Positions 6,473 to 13,851 of a stretch of 15,361 nt of DNA are shown piece after piece. Numbering within the stretch: the stretch's first letter is position 1; each line of letters starts with the position of its first letter. The stretch lies in the NCBI GenBank assembly GCA_013695395.1, contig JACDAP010000433.1, forward strand, positions 1-15,361. The letters run 5' to 3'. The translations under genes and the position numbers were made by a program. This DNA is from Solirubrobacterales bacterium (GTDB lineage Bacteria > Actinomycetota > Thermoleophilia > Solirubrobacterales > Solirubrobacteraceae). The notes under the pieces are model-generated. The model had not been told where the DNA came from and searched no databases. It saw only the letters and a list, made by a program, of their open reading frames with translations.

Positions 6473-8833
6473 TCACCGCAGTCCGGCGATCCGCAGGTAG
6501 GACCGCAGCCGCGCCGGCGTCCGCGACGCGGTGCCGGTGGCGACGGCCGTGTAGACGACCCGCCCCTTGCGGATGCCGTACACGTACTTGCGGGAACGAC
6601 CGGCGTCCCGTACGCGGACCCCTGAGCCGAAGCGGCGGGCTCTCTTGATCTTCGAGGCCTTCATGCCCCGCCCGACCCCGAAGATCCGGTGGCGCTTGAC
6701 CGTCGAGCCGATCAGGCCGACCTTGCCGCCGGTCGTGAAGGCGATCCGCGCCATCTGGTCCTCGTTGCCGCGGTCCTCCACGCACCAGCGCCAGGAGCGG
6801 CCGACGCGGCTCGAGGGCTGTCCGGCGCCGCGGAGCTGCTCCTCCGCCGGGACGTTCAGCCGCAGCTCGCCCATCCCGACCCGCGTGAGGCGCAGGCGGC
6901 CGTCGCGACAGGTCTCCTCGCGGATGCCGACCGCCCGCTCCCATGTGCGCAAGTAGGAGTCCGAGCCGAGCGACATGTCCTCGAGGATCTCGTCGCCGGC
7001 GATCTTGCGGAGGTCCTCGAACCAGTCGGCGTACAGGCCGTAGTTGGCCACGCCGTCGCGGTTGACGTCAAACGTCTTGCTCCCGGAGACCTGCCGGTCG
7101 AAACGGACCGCCCCGTCGAACGAGGTGAACGGGTAGGTCACCGGATTGGCGGCCGCGTCCGCACGGGGCGCGCCCTGGGAGCCGAGCCCGTTGGCGTCGG
7201 CGCCGTAGCCGAAGGCCTGATGGAATCGCGGCTCCTTGATGGCCTTGATGCGCTGCCACTTCTCCACGAAGCTCTTGGCCTCGCCTGCGTACGAGGCCAC
7301 GAAGCCGCCGGCCGCGAGGATCCGCTGCTCGGCGTCCGGCGTCGACCAGGTGTGGGAGGAGACGGTGCCGGAGTAGCGGCGGGCCTCGATGATGTTGAGC
7401 GCCTGCTTGCGCGCGTAGACGCCGAGGTGGTCGGGGTCGAAGATCATGCCCTTGTCGATCATGCGGGAGACCACGTGCTCCCCCAGGTCGCTCAGGCCCA
7501 CCTGGTTGCAGTGTGGGGCGGAGGGATAGATGGGAGCCGTGCCGGCGGGCACTCCGAGGCTCAGCGCCGCGCCGAAGATCGCGTCCTGCGCGGGCGACCC
7601 GCTCGTGGTCTGCTCGCGGTCGTTGACGTTCTCGGGCTCGCGGTCGCAGGTGCGCATGTCCCAGAAGCGGCCGGTCTCGTTGCGGTTGGCGCTGTTGACC
7701 ACGGTCCCGGTCTGCCCCGCGTCCCCGGCCACGCCGCCGAACGCGTTGTCGAACTTGTTGACGAGCTCCATCTGACGGATTCCGAGGTTGTAGACCTCGT
7801 CGAGCTGTCGGTCGATCTGGTCCTTGTCGCACTGCGGCAGGCCGTTGTTGACCCCGCAGCCGAACGGCCGCGAGACCTCGATGCCGAGGACCACGGCGAG
7901 CTTGCCGTCGTTGGCGACGCGGCGGGCCTCGAACGGGTCGGTGACGATGCGGAAGAAGCCCATGCCGGGCCCGCCGTACTGTGCGTCGATGTAGTCCTGC
8001 AACTCGTAGATCCTCTTGCGCTGCAGGCGCACCGAGGCCATGTCGTCACAAGGGTTCGAGCGGACCGGGAGCGCCTTGCAGAGCTGCTCGTTCTCGACGA
8101 AGAGGTTGACGTAGCTGCGCAACCCCGCCTTCCACGCCCGCTCGAGCCACTTCCAGTAGGAGGCCTCCCGACTGAGTGCGTTGTAGGCCGGCCAGGTCTT
8201 GAACGTCGGCCACCCGACCTGGTCGCTCGGCGGCCCGGCGCCGACTGCGCTCTCCAGGGCGATGTTCTGCGCCCCGCCTGGGCCGGCCCCGCAGTCGGGG
8301 AGCGCGTACTCGACGCCGTACTTGTGCCATGGGCGCCCGCAGTGCGCCTCCCCGCCGAAGAACTCGTAGGCCATGAGGTGCATGTGGGCGTCGATGTAGC
8401 CCCGGACCTCGGAGAATGGGGTCAGGCCCTTGGCCGGTGTGCCCGTCGCGTTGTCCTCCACCTCGGGGAAGGCCGGACAGCCCTCCGCGGGGCGGAACCC
8501 GAGGCGCGCGCCGCCCGCGAGCTTGGAGCCGTCCACCGCGGTGAGGGTGAAGCCCTCGGCGCTCGTGCCCTCCACGGTGAAGTCGGCGGCCTCGCTCGGG
8601 CGCGGGGCGACTCCGCTCGCGGTGACGAACCGGCGGTCCTGCGTGTAGAGCAGGTACCCGCCCAAGCGCGTGGCCTGCATCCGCACGGCCCCGGCCGGAG
8701 CGCCCTGGCCGGTGAGCGTGTAGCACCCGCGGACGAGCTCGAAGCGGTCGTTCCCTCCCGCGGCCTGTGCGGCCGCCGGGGCGAGGAGGGGGAGGAGCAG
8801 GGCCGCGGCGGCGGCCTTCAGGCGAGGGGACAT
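6473..8833 (-). CDS. Exported amidohydrolase-superfamily protein, membrane dipeptidase (M19)-like
   Basis: A 786-aa predicted secreted metal-dependent hydrolase. The N-terminus is a signal peptide with likely cleavage after AQA (residue 24). About 110 residues follow with a beta-rich appearance (CYTLTGQ...MQATRLGGYLLYTQDRRFVTA). The catalytic barrel carries the expected metal-ligand set: HMH at 150-152 in YIDAHMHLM, E319 in LGIEVSRP, H469 in FDPDHLG, H494 in VSSHTWS and D546 in GADANGLG. M19 dipeptidases usually have HxD first, whereas HMH is the general amidohydrolase form. The last 130 residues, after the SDSYLRTWERAVG block, are basic and repeat-poor and look like an extra domain. Many Cys suggest disulfides. 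The true substrate is unknown; peptide, amide or ester bonds are all possible. The ATG at 8833 is set by the signal peptide. Confidence 0.8.
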   Translation of the reverse strand: MSPRLKAAAAALLLPLLAPAAAQAAGGNDRFELVRGCYTLTGQGAPAGAVRMQATRLGGYLLYTQDRRFVTASGVAPRPSEAADFTVEGTSAEGFTLTAVDGSKLAGGARLGFRPAEGCPAFPEVEDNATGTPAKGLTPFSEVRGYIDAHMHLMAYEFFGGEAHCGRPWHKYGVEYALPDCGAGPGGAQNIALESAVGAGPPSDQVGWPTFKTWPAYNALSREASYWKWLERAWKAGLRSYVNLFVENEQLCKALPVRSNPCDDMASVRLQRKRIYELQDYIDAQYGGPGMGFFRIVTDPFEARRVANDGKLAVVLGIEVSRPFGCGVNNGLPQCDKDQIDRQLDEVYNLGIRQMELVNKFDNAFGGVAGDAGQTGTVVNSANRNETGRFWDMRTCDREPENVNDREQTTSGSPAQDAIFGAALSLGVPAGTAPIYPSAPHCNQVGLSDLGEHVVSRMIDKGMIFDPDHLGVYARKQALNIIEARRYSGTVSSHTWSTPDAEQRILAAGGFVASYAGEAKSFVEKWQRIKAIKEPRFHQAFGYGADANGLGSQGAPRADAAANPVTYPFTSFDGAVRFDRQVSGSKTFDVNRDGVANYGLYADWFEDLRKIAGDEILEDMSLGSDSYLRTWERAVGIREETCRDGRLRLTRVGMGELRLNVPAEEQLRGAGQPSSRVGRSWRWCVEDRGNEDQMARIAFTTGGKVGLIGSTVKRHRIFGVGRGMKASKIKRARRFGSGVRVRDAGRSRKYVYGIRKGRVVYTAVATGTASRTPARLRSYLRIAGLR

Positions 8834-8927
8834 GGCCGCAGTCTTGCTGAACGCGAGCGATCATGTCGCGGCTGGCTCCCGACCCGGACGAACGGACGCG
8901 AGCACGCCGATTTGCGAGGATCCAGGA

Positions 8928-9560
8928 ATGCTGAGCGACTCCCTCGAACGGCTCCTCGCAGTGGCCGGACCCCCACTCGGCGCCACGACATCTCCTCCGT
9001 CACGGGCGCCCGAGGCGCTCTCCCCGCTGCTGGCCGCGCGCGACGGCTTCCTCGCCAGCTTCTCCGCGCTGCACGTCTTCCCGGTCGAGGCGCCGGACGA
9101 TCACCCCGACCTGGGGTCGGTCCACGCGACGCTCACGTCCGCCTACGGTCCGCTGCTCGGCGAGCACCGCGCCTTTGCGCAGGATCTCTTCGGGGTGCTC
9201 TTCACCGTCCACCCCGACGGCGTCTGCACGTTCGATCCGGAGACGGCCGAGCACGAGGTGATCGCTGATGGTCTCGACGGCTGGGCCGAGGCGGTGCTCG
9301 CCGAGCCGGAGGCGCTCCTCGGGGCGGCCTTCGCCTTCGACTGGCAGGAGCGCCACGGCGCGCTGCGGGCGGGTGAGCGGCTCGTGCCGCTGATGCCCTT
9401 CGCGCTCGGCGGCGAGTACGACGACGCGAACCTCGAGCCGCGCGGCACGCTGCTCGCGCTCCGCGAGCGCGGCGTGCTGGCCCGGACGCTCGCCGGGCTC
9501 CCGGACGGTGCGGAGGTCGAGTGGCCGCTCCCGGGCACCCGGGAGGAGACCGTCGCCTGA
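8928..9560 (+). CDS. SMI1/KNR4 (SUKH) family protein
   Basis: A 210-aa cytosolic protein without a signal peptide. The pattern FAQDLFGVLFTV (residues 83-94), FDPETAEHEVIADGLDGWA (from 102), AFDWQERHGAL (136-146), ERLVPLMPFALGGEYDDANL (about 149-168) and a closing RERGVLARTLAGLPDGAEV matches the bacterial SMI1/KNR4 (SUKH) proteins I know. These are usually immunity proteins against polymorphic, contact-dependent or type VI toxins, though some have other scaffold roles. No toxin gene is next to it, so its role is open. The ATG at 8928 is preceded by GAGGA at 7-nt spacing, one of the few clear Shine-Dalgarno sites here; the frame extends upstream to 8832 but overlaps the divergent gene's promoter. 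It is followed after 61 bp by the HMG-CoA reductase. Confidence 0.7.
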   Translation: MLSDSLERLLAVAGPPLGATTSPPSRAPEALSPLLAARDGFLASFSALHVFPVEAPDDHPDLGSVHATLTSAYGPLLGEHRAFAQDLFGVLFTVHPDGVCTFDPETAEHEVIADGLDGWAEAVLAEPEALLGAAFAFDWQERHGALRAGERLVPLMPFALGGEYDDANLEPRGTLLALRERGVLARTLAGLPDGAEVEWPLPGTREETVA

Positions 9561-9580
9561 CGGTGGTCATTGCGCGCGGG

Positions 9581-9595
9581 GTTCGGTCAACGAAC
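9581..9595. promoter_or_regulatory. Inverted repeat GTTCG-N5-CGAAC before HMG-CoA reductase
   Basis: A perfect 5-bp inverted repeat with a 5-bp spacer (GTCAA) covers the expected -35 position of the reductase promoter. It has the half-sites in the opposite order to the actinobacterial SOS box. It could be an operator; the chance level is not negligible. Confidence 0.25.
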
Positions 9596-9609
9596 GACGG
9601 GCGCTCGGG

Positions 9610-9615
9610 TACGGT
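9610..9615 (+). promoter_or_regulatory. -10 box TACGGT of a likely leaderless promoter
   Basis: TACGGT fits TAnnnT and ends 6 nt before the GTG at 9622, so the transcript would start on the start codon. This supports 9622 as the start over the in-frame ATG at 9508, which lies inside the preceding gene. Confidence 0.5.
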
Positions 9616-9621
9616 CGGCCG

Positions 9622-10815
9622 GTGTCCGACTCCAGCCTGCCCGACCCCGCCAAGATCCCGCGCGCCCCGGGGCCCGAGGACTACACGCGCGAGCTCGCAG
9701 GTCGCCGTCGCGCCTTCGCGGCGGAGCGGACCGGTGCGCGCCTGGAACACCTCGGCCACTACTCCCAGGACGAGTCGGCGCTGGCCGGGAACGTCGAGCA
9801 CTTCATGGGCGTCGCGCAGGTTCCGATCGGGCTCGCCGGGCCGCTGCTCGTCGACGGGGAGCACGCGCAGGGCGAGTTCTGGGTTCCGATGGCGACCATC
9901 GAGGGGACGCTCGTGGCCTCCTACAACCGCGGCATGAAGGTGCTCCGCGAGGCCGGCGGGGTGAAGACCACGATCCTCGACGACCGGATGCAGCGCGCTC
10001 CCTCCTTCGTCTTCCCGAGTGCCCGCGAGTCCCGTGACTTCGGGATCTGGCTCACCGAGCACTTCGACGAGATCGCCGCGGCGGCCGAGGCGACCACCAC
10101 GACCGGGAAGCTGATCGAGATCGAGCAGTACTCGGTCGGACGGGTCCGCTACACGCGCTTCGACTACACGACCGGTGACGCGGCGGGCCAGAACATGACC
10201 GGCAAGGCGACGCTCGCGGCCTGCCGGTGGATCCTCTCGCAGTACGACGGGATCGAGCAGTACTACCTCGAGTCGAACCTCGCGACCGACAAGAAGGCTT
10301 CCCAGATCAACATGCTCAAGACCCGGGGCAAGCGCGTGGTCGCCGAGGCCGTGATCCCCGACGAGCTCGTCCGCTCGCGTCTGAACACGACGAGCGAGAA
10401 GCTCGTCCGCTCCCGGATGGTCTCCCAGCAGGGTGCGGCGCTCGCCGGTGCGAACAACAGCGGCTCGCACTCGGCCAACGGGATCACCGCGCTCTTCATC
10501 GCCACCGGCCAGGACGCGGCGAACGTCGCCGAGTCGAGCGCCGCCTACGCCTTCGCCGATCTCACGCCGGAGGGCGACTACCGGTACGCGATCACGCTGC
10601 CCTCGCTGATCTGCGCGACCTACGGCGGCGGCACGGGGCTCGGGACCCAGCGGGAGTGCCTCGAGATGCTCGGCTGCTACGGAAGCGGGGGGGTCGGCAA
10701 GCTCACCGAGATCATCGCCGCGACCGTCCTCTGCGGGGAGATCTCGCTGAGCGCCGCGGTGGTCGCCGAAGAGTGGGTCGAGGCCCACGACAGGTTCGGT
10801 CGCAACCGGCCGTGA
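9622..10815 (+). CDS. hmgR: Hydroxymethylglutaryl-CoA reductase, class I type
   Basis: A 397-aa soluble enzyme that reduces HMG-CoA to mevalonate with NADPH, the committed step of the mevalonate pathway. All catalytic residues known from human HMGR have counterparts: E94 in ATIEGTLVAS, K224-K225 in ATDKKASQIN, D298 in TGQDAANVAESS and H389 in EAHDRFGRNR. GDAAGQNM (D186) and the N-terminal GNVEHFMGVAQVPIGLAGP are also diagnostic. The TDKKxxxIN motif marks class I, the eukaryote/archaea-like type, rather than the class II mvaA of Gram-positive cocci. There is no membrane anchor. No other mevalonate gene is present in the window, which is unusual because bacterial sets are often clustered. A run of seven G at 10687-10693 lies before the His codon. 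Confidence 0.93.
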   Translation: MSDSSLPDPAKIPRAPGPEDYTRELAGRRRAFAAERTGARLEHLGHYSQDESALAGNVEHFMGVAQVPIGLAGPLLVDGEHAQGEFWVPMATIEGTLVASYNRGMKVLREAGGVKTTILDDRMQRAPSFVFPSARESRDFGIWLTEHFDEIAAAAEATTTTGKLIEIEQYSVGRVRYTRFDYTTGDAAGQNMTGKATLAACRWILSQYDGIEQYYLESNLATDKKASQINMLKTRGKRVVAEAVIPDELVRSRLNTTSEKLVRSRMVSQQGAALAGANNSGSHSANGITALFIATGQDAANVAESSAAYAFADLTPEGDYRYAITLPSLICATYGGGTGLGTQRECLEMLGCYGSGGVGKLTEIIAATVLCGEISLSAAVVAEEWVEAHDRFGRNRP

Positions 10816-10823
10816 GCCGCAGG

Positions 10824-10829
10824 TAGGGT
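10824..10829 (+). promoter_or_regulatory. -10 box TAGGGT before the small membrane protein
   Basis: TAGGGT fits TAnnnT and ends 7 nt before the ATG at 10837, giving a 0-1 nt leader. It lies 9 bp after the stop of the HMG-CoA reductase and would make the signalling genes an independent transcript. Confidence 0.45.
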
Positions 10830-10836
10830 CGTCGCC

Positions 10837-11349
10837 ATGCCCGCCGCCTACGCCACCCGCCTGCGTCTCGAAGGCGGTGTCCTGGCCGTCGCGGGCCTCG
10901 CCGCGTCGGTCGCCCTCGCGGCGAAGGTGCCCCAGGCACGGCGTTGGCCGCTCAACACCACCGGTCAGGTCGGCCTCGTCGCGGCCGGGCTCGCCGTACT
11001 CGGACCGAAGAGCGTCGAGGGCTGGATGGCCGCCGCCGAACGGGCCGACGCGGTGCAGACGACCGGGGAGCCGACGCCGCTGTGGCACGTTCCGGTCCCG
11101 ATGGTCTCCGGCGCCCTGCTGTTCAAGGGGCTCGAGATGATCGGCGGCCCCTTGCGTCCACTCACCGCCAAGGCGGGGTGGGACGCCTCGCTGCGGGTGA
11201 CCGCGGGCTCGGCTGTGGTCGGGCTGACCCAGGCGCTGCTGCTCGCGCGGACCGTCGCCGCCGCCGAAGCTCGCGAGGGCCGAACCTACGTGCGGCTGCC
11301 GGGCTCGCGGCTCGGCTCGGGCACGCGCCTGGGCTACGTCGAACGGTAG
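10837..11349 (+). CDS. Small multi-pass membrane protein of unknown function
   Basis: A 170-aa protein I do not recognise. It has four hydrophobic stretches: about residues 13-31 (GGVLAVAGLAASVALAAK), 42-57 (GQVGLVAAGLAVLG), 87-104 (VPMVSGALLFKGLEMIGG) and 120-140 (VTAGSAVVGLTQALLLARTVA). The first and last are the most convincing membrane spans. Between the second and third is a loop with Lys/Glu/Trp residues; the C-terminus is basic (RLPGSRLGSGTRLGYVER). Only 2 bp separate its stop from the GTG of the hydrolase-cyclase fusion, so the two are almost certainly co-translated. That suggests, without proving it, that it anchors or gates the cyclase. Confidence 0.75.
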   Translation: MPAAYATRLRLEGGVLAVAGLAASVALAAKVPQARRWPLNTTGQVGLVAAGLAVLGPKSVEGWMAAAERADAVQTTGEPTPLWHVPVPMVSGALLFKGLEMIGGPLRPLTAKAGWDASLRVTAGSAVVGLTQALLLARTVAAAEAREGRTYVRLPGSRLGSGTRLGYVER

Positions 11350-11351
11350 CC

Positions 11352-12686
11352 GTGGAGGGGCGGACCGCCTACGCGCGGCGGGGTGAGCGCTCGATCGCCT
11401 ACCGGACGCTCAACCCGGAGAGTACCGAGCAGGACCTGCTCTTCCTCACCGGGATGATTTCGAACGTCGAGGTGCTGACCGACGGGCCGCGGATCCTGCG
11501 CTTCGTCGAGCGGCTCGCCGCGTTCGGGCGGGTCACCCTGATGGACCGGGTCGGCACCGGGCTCTCCGACTCGTTGGAGGCAGACAGGTCGCTCGAGGAC
11601 GAGGTGGAGGACGTCGTGGCCGTACTCGACGCGGTCGGCGCCGAGCGGACGGCGATCCTCGGCTACACCTCCTCTGCGGGCCTCAGCGTGAGCGTGGCGG
11701 CCGCCCATCCCGAGCGGGTCCGGGCGCTCGTGCTCTACGCGGGCATGTACAGGACGCTCGCCGACAGCGGCTACGACTGGGCCCAGGGGCCGGAGGAGCG
11801 CGAGGTCACGATGGGGCGCGTGCTCGAGCGGTGGGGGACAGGGGAGAACCTCGACCGGCTCGCCCCGAGCCTCGTCGGTGACGAGGCCGCTCGCGCATGG
11901 CTCGGTCGGCTGGAGCGCTCCTCGGCCTCGCCACGCGGCATGCGCCGGCTGATCGAGGACTTCGGCCGCGAGGACGTGCGCGACGTGCTTGGCACCCTGC
12001 GCGTCCCGACGCTCGTGCTCCACCGGACCGACGATGCGCTGATCGACGTGCGTCACTCGCGCTACGCCGCCGAGCACATCCCCGGCGCCCGCTACGTGGA
12101 GCTCGAGGGCCGCGACTCGCTGCCGAGCGCGGGTGACAGCGAGGCGCTGCTCGGGGAGCTCGAGGAGTTCCTGACCGGCAGCCGGGCGGGGCGCAGCCGC
12201 GAGCGGCCGCTGCTCACCATCGCCTTCACCGACGTCGTGGGCGCGACCGCCCACGCGGCGCGGCTCGGCGACGAGGCCTGGCGGGAGCTGCTGCGAGCTC
12301 ACGACGAGGCGATCCGGCCGGTCATCGCCCGCTTCGGCGGGGAGGAGGTCAAGACGATCGGCGACTCGTTCCTGGTCGCCTTTCCCGGGGCGCCGTCGCA
12401 GGCGGTCCGCTTCGCTGCCGCTGCGCTCGAGGCGGTGCGCCCCCTTGGGCTCACGCTCCGCGCCGGCCTGCACACGGGGGAGTGCGAGCGGCTCGGCGAC
12501 GATGTCGGCGGCATGGCCGTGCACATCGCCGCCCGTGTGGCCGCGCTCGCCGGCCCGGACGAGGTCCTCGCCTCCGGGACGACCTACGGGACCGTCGTCG
12601 GCTCAGGCCTGAGCTGGACCATGTGGGGCACCCGGGTGCTCAAGGGTGTCCCGGGGGAGTGGCCGATCTTCGCGCTGGACGCCTGA
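11352..12686 (+). CDS. Alpha/beta-hydrolase-like domain fused to class III nucleotide cyclase
   Basis: A 444-aa two-domain protein. Residues 1-275 have the alpha/beta-hydrolase fold of cyclase-fusion proteins (DRVGTGLSD, HPERVRALVLYAG, IPGARYVELEGRDS). The nucleophile elbow reads GYTSSAG (104-110), with Thr106 where Ser is expected, and the usual His after GRD is Ser256, so the hydrolase is probably inactive. Residues 287-444 are a class III adenylate/guanylate cyclase domain: metal Asp D294 in FTDVVGAT, base-selecting K334 in EEVKTIGDS, second metal Asp D338, D383/D384 in GDDVGG, and R395 in VHIAARV. The usual transition-state Asn is H391, a substitution I recall as common in this subfamily. 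The intact metal sites and Lys favour cAMP synthesis. The GTG at 11352 is chosen because the domain begins right after it. Confidence 0.88.
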   Translation: MEGRTAYARRGERSIAYRTLNPESTEQDLLFLTGMISNVEVLTDGPRILRFVERLAAFGRVTLMDRVGTGLSDSLEADRSLEDEVEDVVAVLDAVGAERTAILGYTSSAGLSVSVAAAHPERVRALVLYAGMYRTLADSGYDWAQGPEEREVTMGRVLERWGTGENLDRLAPSLVGDEAARAWLGRLERSSASPRGMRRLIEDFGREDVRDVLGTLRVPTLVLHRTDDALIDVRHSRYAAEHIPGARYVELEGRDSLPSAGDSEALLGELEEFLTGSRAGRSRERPLLTIAFTDVVGATAHAARLGDEAWRELLRAHDEAIRPVIARFGGEEVKTIGDSFLVAFPGAPSQAVRFAAAALEAVRPLGLTLRAGLHTGECERLGDDVGGMAVHIAARVAALAGPDEVLASGTTYGTVVGSGLSWTMWGTRVLKGVPGEWPIFALDA

Positions 12687-12730
12687 GGGGTGTGGCCGCT
12701 CATCATCCGTCCGGTTCATTGCTCGACACC

Positions 12731-12745
12731 TTGTCGAATCGACGA
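12731..12745. promoter_or_regulatory. Imperfect palindrome before the diguanylate cyclase
   Basis: TTGTCGA-A-TCGACGA is a 7-bp inverted repeat with one mismatch around a single base, in the 82-bp gap upstream of the GGDEF gene. It is a possible operator; no clear -10 box is associated with it. Confidence 0.2.
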
Positions 12746-12768
12746 GGGTTGCCGTCACGGGAACCAGG

Positions 12769-13833
12769 ATGAGCGCTCCCGCCACCACCTGGTTGTGCCC
12801 GAACCCCGGCGACCGCGAGCGGCTCGTCGACATGGACCGGCGGCTGAAGCCCCAGCGCGCCCGGGCGATGGGCTGCCTCGCAGTCGCGCTGATCGTGGCC
12901 GCCGTGCTCGGCCGCGTCGGCTGGTGGTCGCTCCTTCCGCTCGGGGTCGCCGCGGGCGGCTTCGCGGTGGTCGAGCACAACATGGCTCGCCTGGCGCGAC
13001 CCGAGTACGGCGTTGCCGTGGCGTGGCTGCTGGCCCAGGTGTCGATCGCCGCGTCGGTGGCGCTGACCGGCGCGGTGGACTCGCCGGCCATCGCCTGGCT
13101 CGTGCTCCCAGTGGCCACCCTGCCCGCACGCTTCACCACCCGCGGCGTGAACGCCGGCGTGGCGGCCACGGCCGGCCTGATGTTGCTGGCGACTGCTGCT
13201 GTGGAACCGTCCGCCGCCTTGGAGCGGCCGGAGTACGTGCTCTTCGCGCTCGCGCTGCTGGCGGCCACCGCGGTGCTCTCGATCGCGCTGATGCGCTCCG
13301 ACATCGAGCACCGTGAGGAGGCCGTCATCGATCCGCTGACGGGCATGCTCAACCGCGCGGCGCTCCGCGATCGGACCCGGGAGCTCGCCGCTCAGGCCGG
13401 CATCAACGAGCGGCCCGTCGGGGTCGTGGTGCTCGATCTCGACCACTTCAAGCAGGTCAACGACGACCACGGCCACGGCGTCGGCGACGCCGTCCTGCGT
13501 GACGTCGCCTACCGCATCCGCAAGGAGCTGCGCGCCTACGATCTCGCGTACCGGCTGGGTGGGGAGGAGTTCCTCGTCCTCTTGCCCGGCGCCGACGTCG
13601 AGGTGGCGGTCGAGATCGCCGAGACGCTGCGGGTGGCGATCGAGCAGAACACCGGTTCGTTGCCCGCGTGCTCGGCCTCTTTCGGTGTCAGCGCCTCGGT
13701 GCCGGGTCGTTTCGACTACGAGGCCGTCTTCGAGCTGGCCGACCGCGCGCTCTACGCCGCCAAGGCGGCCGGGCGCAACACGGTGCGAGCGTCCACGCAG
13801 GGCGCCGCGGCCGGCATGGCCGCAGTCAACTAG
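12769..13833 (+). CDS. Membrane-bound diguanylate cyclase (GGDEF)
   Basis: A 354-aa protein that should make c-di-GMP from two GTP. It begins with a short conserved-looking soluble segment (TTWLCPNPGDRERLVDMDRRLKP, residues 6-28), followed by about six hydrophobic helices between residues 34 and 172. The GGDEF domain starts at DPLTG (188). Metal-binding D223 and D225 are in LDLDHFKQVND, and the active-site loop is GGEEF at 264-268. An RAYD inhibitory I-site sits at 255-258, exactly five residues upstream, so catalysis and product inhibition both look intact. No EAL domain is present. I choose the ATG at 12769 rather than upstream frame extensions that overlap the cyclase gene. It follows the cAMP-type cyclase on the same strand after 82 bp. 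The membrane sensor is of unrecognised type. Confidence 0.9.
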   Translation: MSAPATTWLCPNPGDRERLVDMDRRLKPQRARAMGCLAVALIVAAVLGRVGWWSLLPLGVAAGGFAVVEHNMARLARPEYGVAVAWLLAQVSIAASVALTGAVDSPAIAWLVLPVATLPARFTTRGVNAGVAATAGLMLLATAAVEPSAALERPEYVLFALALLAATAVLSIALMRSDIEHREEAVIDPLTGMLNRAALRDRTRELAAQAGINERPVGVVVLDLDHFKQVNDDHGHGVGDAVLRDVAYRIRKELRAYDLAYRLGGEEFLVLLPGADVEVAVEIAETLRVAIEQNTGSLPACSASFGVSASVPGRFDYEAVFELADRALYAAKAAGRNTVRASTQGAAAGMAAVN

Positions 13834-13851
13834 CCCCGAGAGATTCGACGG

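Noticed and set aside
6689..9268. 859-codon open frame on the plus strand
   Set aside because: It is antisense to the amidohydrolase, which has a signal peptide and metal motifs. The plus-strand translation is low-complexity Arg/Ala/Val/Asp-rich, as expected of a GC-rich shadow frame.
9202..11088. 628-codon open frame on the minus strand
   Set aside because: Antisense to the SUKH, HMG-CoA reductase and membrane-protein genes; its translation has no recognisable domain.
11334..12524. 396-codon minus-strand frame
   Set aside because: Antisense to the hydrolase-cyclase fusion, whose two domains are clearly on the plus strand.
5574..13833. A full cAMP circuit: the cyclase at 11352 signalling to the Crp-like protein at 5574
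   Set aside because: The Crp-like protein lacks the phosphate-binding cassette needed for cyclic nucleotides and is 5 kb away with unrelated genes between. Both being present is not evidence of a circuit.
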